Of a stretch of 64,000 nt of DNA, positions 57,012 to 64,000 are shown piece after piece. The notes under the pieces were generated by a model. It saw only the letters and a program-made list of their open reading frames with translations, searched no databases and had not been told where the DNA came from. This DNA is from Dendrophyllia cribrosa (lineage: Eukaryota > Cnidaria > Anthozoa > Scleractinia > Dendrophylliidae), in assembly GCA_024195265.1 (NCBI GenBank), contig JAJLRJ010000014.1:21928009-21992008 (forward strand), written 5' to 3'. The position numbers and the translations under genes are program-made. How positions within the stretch are numbered: position 1 is the first letter of the stretch; every line of letters begins with the position of its first letter.

Positions 57012-57517
57012 GTGAGTGACAAACCTGATTTAGTTAATTATATTTATACACTGTATGTGTTTCTGATTTCTGCAAACACACAAATATTAAGCATATATGA
57101 GCCTCCATTTTGGTACATGTATTTCTAATGAAAGTGAGCTGACAACTGAGCTGCCATTAAGAAATGATGATGTCATGAATTGAATAATACTAATTACCAA
57201 AATTAATGTACATAAAAATAAAGAATCATGTTGTTGTTGTTTCTGTTGTTAATGTGTTGTTTCAATGATGCTGTAACCTAGCTTATGCCCTGTTTATCTG
57301 TTGGTCAGTGGCTCAGTTTCCTCCAGACCAAATGTAATTGCAGTCCAACCTATTTAATACTGACACCAAATGGACAGTATGGCTTATTATAGATGAAGTA
57401 AGAGTTATCATCGATTTTAGATCTTTTGGACCAGTGAAACTGTCCAATGTAAAGAGCTGTTCATGTTATACAGGTGTCCGTAAGATTAGGTGTGACTATG
57501 TTGTCTTCTCCCTTTAG

Positions 57518-57668
57518 ATGGATCCAAACAATGCCAAAAGTTGCGTACAAAAATATCATCAATCATCATCAAGCTTGGAAAAACGGTTGGAAAGTATAAC
57601 AGACTCGCCGCCGCCAATGATTGCGTCGAAATAAAAGAAGTTGAAAAACGGAAATTTCCCCTGGAAAG
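57518..57668 (+). CDS. Exon of an unrecognised gene (basic, helical)
   Basis: Acceptor CTTCTCCCTTTAG at 57517 and donor GTAAAA at 57669. In phase with the 56969-57011 exon it reads DGSKQCQKLRTKISSIIIKL then GKTVGKYNRLAAANDCVEIK and EVEKRKFPLE, open throughout. Lysine-rich amphipathic helix character. I do not recognise the family. It probably belongs with the coding region starting near 58015. Confidence 0.6.
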
Positions 57669-58011
57669 GTAAAATTTGTAATGGAGATGGTAAACACACT
57701 ATTTTCTGAAAAATAATAGCAGGTTTATATCAAGTCGAACTTTACAGTAAAGAGATGATGTGACCAAGTATAGGCTAGTAAATTGTCGAAATGACCAGTG
57801 AGTTTAATGGCTCTTTGAATATTTGAAAAAAAAAAAACGAGGAAAGTGTTTCTGGAAGGCATGACCCTGCATTCTAATAATCTTCTTTATACAATTCCTA
57901 AAAAGTTTTCAAATATCCACACTTTCATAAAAACACAAACCTTATGAGCAGTGGCCTCAAATGTGGCCATTTTCCTAATTTTGCTATTATCTTTTCAAAG
58001 CATAAATTAAT

Positions 58012-58747
58012 GGCGATGAAGATGCTGAGGTGACAGGTGACGAGAGCAGTGAAATGGTTAGCGGGAGCGATTCTGGAGACATTGTCCTGGATGCCCTTGC
58101 CAATATAGGTGCAGCCCCGATGTTTACAGCGCCTGCAGAGGAATATAATTTTCCGGTTGGTGAAAGGCGCTACAATGGCCGAAACGGCAGTAACGCATGC
58201 AGTTTGATTAGCATATTGACCGGTTACGCTTTAAGTGCGAGGAAGATCTCGCCCCACATTGCTTCTTACCTTTGTCAAGTACCGTTATTGATGTTGTTTG
58301 CGGCAACCGGTGTACGACTTATGTCTGGATAGTTTAGCCTCAAGGTATCTATCCATTCAGAAAGCTGCCAGTGTGTTAGAAATCTAGTTTGATATTGGCG
58401 TGGGATACAATTTGCCAGTACGACTGAAAGATCAAAATGAGCAGTACACTATTGGTGGTCAGTTACTGTGCGAGAAGCTATCGTTCACTTCTCGTTCCTC
58501 TTTTGTCGGATGAACTATTTTGAACGAGAAAACCTCTTTGTTTTACATCACCAAGGGTTTCATAATGTGTGTCGAACACCCATTCTCGTGACCCTAGCGG
58601 CCCGGGGTTAGACACAGCTGAAGTAAAGGACCTTGATGAATTTTGCAGAGCAGTTTGGAAACTTTTTGATCGGCGACTTTTAAATGTAAGAGCTTGGTTT
58701 CTTAAAAGCTACAACCGCACACAATGCTGTTGGAACAGTCCTAAGTG
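58012..58747 (+). pseudogene. Decayed exon, possible cysteine-protease-like domain
   Basis: An acidic stretch (DEDAEVTGDESSEMVSGSDS) leads to VGERRYNGRNGSNACSLISI, then LTGYALSARKIS, stopping at 58332. Coding character resumes in another frame at once (YDLCLDSLASRYLSIQKAAS), meets a TAG at about 58387, continues (GVGYNLPVRLKDQNEQYTIG) and fades, with another coding-like piece (EVKDLDEFCRAVWKLFDRRL) at 58615-58690. Several frameshifts and stops show decay. The GRNGSNACS segment recalls the nucleophile context of cysteine proteases, but this is a weak resemblance. An in-frame acceptor may lie at 58049, keeping phase 2 from 57668. Confidence 0.5.
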
Positions 58748-59760
58748 ACATAGCTACGACCGTGATAATTACTGCTTTTCCTCTCGGAGATCGCGAGAAA
58801 AAAAAACCACGTGAACCGACAGGCATTCAAGACATTATTAAGTAAAGAGACAAAGTGTTTGAGGGGGTTGTTGAGTATTTGAAACGAATACAGAGATAAT
58901 GCAAACCTTTTGCGTGTGTCGCAACAGGTTTTTTACAGGATTGTAGCCTCTCGTATAGAGTCGTCAGAGTCGTTAGTGTATTAGCGATATACTTGCAAGG
59001 ACGTATGTTTTTGGATACGGATAATGGATTTAAGAAGCATATGTAGGTATTCGGTCTACTTGCTTGAAGCTATGCATTATATCAGAAGCTTACAGTACTG
59101 TTATGAGCTACTGATTATATAAATAATGTAATTTTGCTATTGCTTTGGTTTTGCATTGCTAGGCTTTGTAATTAAAATCAGAAGTATTTTTATGTTGTGT
59201 GTTGATCCTTACTGTAAATATGAAAAGTGCCCTTTACTGGCGCAAGGGTTCGAAAGCTTCACAAGAACTGGAAAAATGATCCTTTAGGAGTTTAACGAAG
59301 CATAGGGTTTATTATCCCGTATCTTAGAAACAGGTTAATAATGTGAAGTAGTCTTCTCGTTTGAGTACTTAGGTACCTCGGCAACAGCTCATATAGTTAT
59401 AAAATGGCTTTCTTGGCAAACAGTTGTTTGCCTTTCGTAGTGAATAAAGTGAAGTGGCAAATGTAATACTTATAATAAAGACGCTGTGAAAACTTGTCTT
59501 TCTTTCTTTCTTGACTCCGGAGATCAGATGTTACTGTAATTAGTATTATGGTTAAAGCGACTGTTTCACGCTAGGCGCACTGCCTGCCCATATCTTTTCA
59601 TTTCTCGGTAAAAGACGACAGGCTTAATTTCGAGGACAATTGAAACGGATTATAGATACGAATGTCAAACGGAATTTATTCTTTCGATTCAAAGCATAAA
59701 TAGCCAACGTACTTTGAGCCTTCACAGGTTTTCTGTCTAATGAAACCGTTCTGACCAACA
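58748..59760. other. No gene seen
   Basis: AT-rich with short ORFs only. Confidence 0.5.
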
Positions 59761-59784
59761 CGTGGTTGTTAAAAATTTCACTGG

Positions 59785-60160
59785 TTCAGACCTGAAACCT
59801 ATGCACCCCCACCTTGCGTTAAGTTGTTGACCCCAATTTTTATTTATTTAATACTAGAGTCGATAAAACGGGATCGATTTTACTAATTTAGCCGGTTAAC
59901 ATCTTGACCTTAAACCTTGCCTGAGGATATTGACCCCAATTACACGATATTGACCTTCATTACATGGAATCAGGTTAAAGCATGGATTTAGTGGGCGAGT
60001 TTAATATTCAGCTCAGCTCGTTTTACCGACTCTAGTATTAAATAAATGAAAATTGGGGTCAATATCCTAAGGCAAGGTGGAGGGTGTATATGTTAACCGG
60101 CTGAACTAGTAAAATCGACCCCGTTTTACCCACTCTAGTATAAAACAAGGTGGATAGGTA
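59785..60160. repeat. Foldback element with paired ACTAGAGTCG arms
   Basis: The left part (TTATTTAATACTAGAGTCGATAAAACGGG, then AGCCGGTTAACAT and GATATTGACCCCAAT) is inverted at 60035-60145. The ACTAGAGT(C/G)GGTAAAACG module occurs three times. Confidence 0.75.
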
Positions 60161-60477
60161 TAGGTTTCACGGCTGAACTTCTGAAATCGACGTTTCGTCT
60201 TTAATACATGCTAAGTAATAAGATTTTAGTTTGTAAGGAGTATTGTTCCCATAAATTTTACTCCGAAACGCGGTTGAAATTGAATATCTCTCTTTCTGTA
60301 CAGCCAAACACCACTTCCATGGATAACACTGATGATTTTTCAAACAATATCGTACCTTTCTGACGATCACCTGACAACAAGAAATCACGAAACCTCGTGC
60401 AGTAGTAATAATGGCAGGGAAGCCTATCCCATGGTGCAATGCTACGATGGTGGAATATTAGCTTATCGGGAGTCGCG

Positions 60478-63400
60478 CACACGGCTGAAAAACGGGGTTC
60501 ATTTGACAAGTTCGTCTTAGTAAGCTACATACCCTATCCACGGACATCTACTCTTCTCCCCAATTTTAGTTTATTTGAACGCGGATGAAAAACTGGGTTC
60601 ATTTCGTAAGTTCGTCCTAGTAAGGTATATACCCCATCCACGGACATCCACTCTTCACCCCAATTTTAGATTATTTGACCATGGCTGAAAAACGGGGTTA
60701 ATTTCGTAAGTTATTATTATTATTATTATTATTATTATAAACTTTATTTCACACAGAATTCAGAAAGTATACACTTATTTACACTGAAGCTGTGCCTAAT
60801 AATATAATAATAACAGTTAATAAATAATAAGAAATAATAAAATCTAAAAAATACATAAGTAATTATATGATCAATATAAATCCTAAGAACCTAATGCAAT
60901 CTAAAGCCTAACCGTAATGTAACCAATAATTCTTAACAAAACTTCTCACGGATTTCGAACATTTTACACTATCATTTAGTCTTAAGTTCGTCTTAGTAAG
61001 CTATATACCCCATCCACGGACATCCACTCTTCACCCCAATATTAGTTGATTTGAACGCGGCTGAAAAACGGGGTTCATTTGCTGAGTTCGTTTTAGTAAG
61101 CTATATACCCCATCTACGGACATCCACTCTTCACCCCAATTTTAGTTTATTTGACCACGGCCGAAAAACGGGGTTAATTTCGTAGGTTCGTCTTAGTAAG
61201 TTATATACCCCATCCACGGACATCCACTCTTCACCCCAATTTTAGATTATTTGACGATGGCTCAAAAACGGGGTTAATTTCGTAAGTTCGTCTTAGTAAG
61301 CTATATATCACATCCACAGACATCCACTCTTCACCTCAAAATTTAAATTATTTGACTACGCTGAAAAACGGGGTTAATTTCGTAAGTTCGTCGTAGTAAG
61401 CTATATACCCCATCCACGGACATCCACTCTTCACCCCAATTTTAGTTTATTTGAACACGGCTGAAAAACGGGCTTAATTTTGTAAGTTCGTCCTAGTAAG
61501 CTATGTACCCCATCCACGGACATCCACTCTTCGCCCCAAATTTATTTTATTTGACCACGGCTGAAAAACGGGGTTCATTTGCTGAGTTAGTCTTAGTAAG
61601 CTATATACTCCATCCACGGACATCCACTTTTCACCCCAATTTTATTTTATTTGACCACGGCTGAAAAACGGGGTTCATTTGCTGAGTTAGTCTTAGGAAG
61701 CTATATATCACATCCACGGACATCCACTCTTCACCCCAATTTTAGTTTATTTGAACGCGGCTGAAAAACGGGGTTCATTTGCTGAGTTCGTTTTAGTAAG
61801 CTACATACCCCATCCACGGACATCCCCTCTTCACCCCAATTTTAGTTTATTTGAACAAGGCTGAAAAACGGGGTTACTTTCGTAAGTTCGTCCTAGTAAG
61901 GTATATACCCCATCCACGGACATCCACTTTTCACCCCAATTTTAGTTTATTTGACCATGGCTGAAAAACGGGGTTAATTTCGTAAGTTCGTCTTAGTAAG
62001 CTATAATACCCCATCTGCGGACATCCACTCTTCACCCAAATTTTAGTTTATTTGACCACGGCTAAAAAACGGGGTTAATTTCGTAAGTTCGTCTTAGTAA
62101 GCTATATATCACATCCACAGACATGCACTCTTCACCCCAAAATTTAAATTATTTGACCATGCTGAAAAACGGGGTTAATTTCGTAAGTTCGTCTTAGTAA
62201 GCTATATATCACATCCACAGACATCCACTCTTCACCCCAGAATTTAAATTATTTGACCATGCTGAAAAATGGGGTTAATTTCGTAAGTTCGTCCTAGTAA
62301 GCTATATACCCCATCCACGGACATCCACTCTTCACCCCAATTTTAGATTATTTGACCATGGCTGAAAAACGGGGTTAATTTCGTAAGTTCGTCTTAGTAA
62401 GCTATATACCCCATCCACGGACATCCACTCTTCACCCCAATTTTAGATTATTTGACGATGGCTCAAAAACGGGGTTAATTTCGTAAGTTCGTCTTAGTAA
62501 GCTATATACCCCATCTACGGACATCCACTCTTCACCCCAAAATTTAAATTATTTGACTATGCTGAAAAACGGGGTTAATTTCGTAAGTTCGTCGTAGTAA
62601 GGTATAAACCCCATCCACGGACATCCACTCTTCGCCCCAATTTTAGTTTATTTGACCATGGCTGAAAAACGGGCTTAATTTCGTAAGTTCGTCTTAGTAA
62701 GCTATGTACCCCATCCACGGACATCCACTCTTCACCCCAAATTTATTTTATTTGACCACGGCTGAAAAACGGGGTTCATTTGCTGAGTTAGTCTTAGTAA
62801 GCTATATACCCCATCCACGGACATCCACTTTTCACCCCAATTTTATTTTATTTGACCACGGCTGAAAAACGGGGTTCATTTGCTGAGTTAGTCTTAGTAA
62901 GCTATATACCCCATCCACGGACATCCACTTTTCACCCCAATTTTATTTTATTTGACCACGGCTGAAAAACGGGGTTCATTTGCTGAGTTAGTCTTAGTAA
63001 GCTATATATCACATCCACGGACATCCACTCTTCACCCCAATTTTAGTTTATTTTGAACGCGGCTGAAAAACGGGGTTCATTTGCTGAGTTCGTTTTAGTA
63101 AGCTACATACCCCATCCACGGACATCCCCTCTTCACCCCAATTTTAGTTTATTTGAACAAGGCTGAAAAACGGGGTTACTTTCGTAAGTTCGTCTTAGTA
63201 AGTTTTATACCCCATCTGCAAACATCCACTCTTCACCCAAATTTTAGTTTATTTGACCACGGCTGAAAAACGGGGTTAATTTCGTAAGTTCGTCTTAGTA
63301 AGCTATATATCACATCCACAGACATGCACTCTTCACCCCAAAATTTAAATTATTTGACCATGCTGAAAAACGGGGTCAATTTCGTAAGTTCGTCTTAGTA

Positions 63401-64000
63401 AGCTATATATCACATCCACAGACATCCACTCTTCACCCCAAAATTTAAATTATTTGACCATGCTGAAAAACGAGGTTAATTTCGTAAGTTCGTCGTAGTA
63501 AGCTATATACCCCATCCACGGACATCCACTCTTCATTATTTTATTTGACCACGGCTGAAAAACGGGGTCCATTTGCTGAGTTAGTCTTAGTAAGCTATAT
63601 ACCCCATCCACGGACATCCACTTTTCACTCCAATTTTAGTTTATTTGAACGCGACTGAAAAACGGGGTTAATTTTGTAAGTTCGTCTTAGTAAGCTATAT
63701 ATCACATCCACGGACATCCACTCTTCACCCCAATATTAGTTGATTTGAACGCGGCTGAAAAACGGGGTTCATTTGCTGATTTCGTTTTAGTAAGCTATAT
63801 ACCCCATTCACGGACATCCACTCTTCACCCCAAATTTAGTTTATTTGGCCACGACTGAAAAACGGGGTTCATTTGCTGAGTTCGTCTTAGTAAGCTATAT
63901 ACCCCATCTTCGGACATCCACTCTTCACCCCAATTTTAGTTTATTTGACCACGGCTGAAAAGCGGGGTTACTTTCGTAAGTTCGTCCTAGTAACCCAATC
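60478..64000. repeat. 100-bp satellite array with higher-order structure
   Basis: The phrase CATCCACGGACATCCACTCT recurs every 100 bp to the end of the window, about 32 monomers. Monomer subtypes (TTTCGTAAGTTCG / TTTGCTGAGTTAG; AATTTTAGTTTATTTGA / AAAATTTAAATTATTTGA) recur with a ~1.2-kb period, e.g. 61301 and 62501, 61501 and 62701, 62101 and 63303. The first monomers (60478-60710) are most diverged. No transcript or ORF supported. Confidence 0.95.
60713..60982 (-). mobile_element. 5'-truncated LINE 3' end inserted in the satellite
   Basis: The duplication TAAGTT (60707-60712 and 60983-60988) flanks 270 bp. On the minus strand a short C-terminal coding tail (RLNDSVKCSKSVRSFVKNYW, stop at 60908-60910) is followed by a 3' UTR and an (AAT)n tail at 60713-60737. 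An AATAAA-like signal precedes the tail. This is the layout of a non-LTR retrotransposon with a microsatellite tail. Confidence 0.8.

Noticed and set aside
60478..64000. CRISPR-like regular repeats
   Set aside because: The whole 100-bp unit is repeated, without spacers; it is satellite DNA.

Overview
The window looks like the genome of a cnidarian, most likely a stony coral. That is an inference from the very high density of DNA-transposon fossils and MITEs, the C2H2 zinc-finger arrays, a BEL/Pao LTR element and spliced protein-coding exons; no taxonomic marker gene is present. It is eukaryotic: exons are bounded by GT/AG signals with consistent phase, and there are no operons or bacterial genes. 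Nearly all of the 64 kb is repetitive.

Layout. (1) 1-6.8 kb: dispersed repeats, a four-copy 88-bp tandem repeat, and a 2.6-kb TIR element (1964-4565) whose termini are built of short tandem repeats; an empty copy of its target lies at 52.2 kb. Two palindromes follow. (2) 6777-19877: a 13.1-kb DNA transposon with ~130-bp terminal inverted repeats and a 9-bp target duplication; a related empty site is at ~25.03 kb. Inside each end is a 40-41-bp minisatellite array joined to an inverted 44-bp block. Its gene joins an unrecognised N-terminal protein, through phase-compatible splice sites, to a ubiquitin-specific protease (USP) domain with clear Cys and QED-AHE boxes. The 3' half of the USP (His box) was not found. 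Several MITEs and a 1.2-kb TIR element carrying a coding remnant are nested inside. (3) 20-43 kb: a cluster of four minus-strand C2H2 zinc-finger genes. The last two lie in a recent ~6.5-kb tandem duplication (28510-35014 and 35021-43134). The second unit is interrupted by a composite element made of two direct 265-bp palindromic MITEs around a Tc1-type transposase remnant. (4) 43.8-52.2 kb: a nested stack with a 6457-bp BEL/Pao retrotransposon (minus strand, 276-bp LTRs, TCCTC duplication) at its core. It is recent but broken by a nonsense codon, a frameshift and a 191-bp palindromic insertion in integrase. (5) 52-60 kb: sparse sequence with a Harbinger-type MITE, a RecQ-like helicase fragment and a decayed multi-exon gene. 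(6) 60.5 kb to the end: a 100-bp satellite with a ~12-monomer higher-order period, interrupted by a short LINE 3' end.

The genes do not form a pathway. The zinc-finger cluster seems to have grown by tandem duplication along with its flanking repeats, and transposons have inserted into individual copies. Empty sites in sister copies allow several insertions to be delimited to the base. The best candidate for something undescribed is the 13.1-kb deubiquitinase-bearing transposon.
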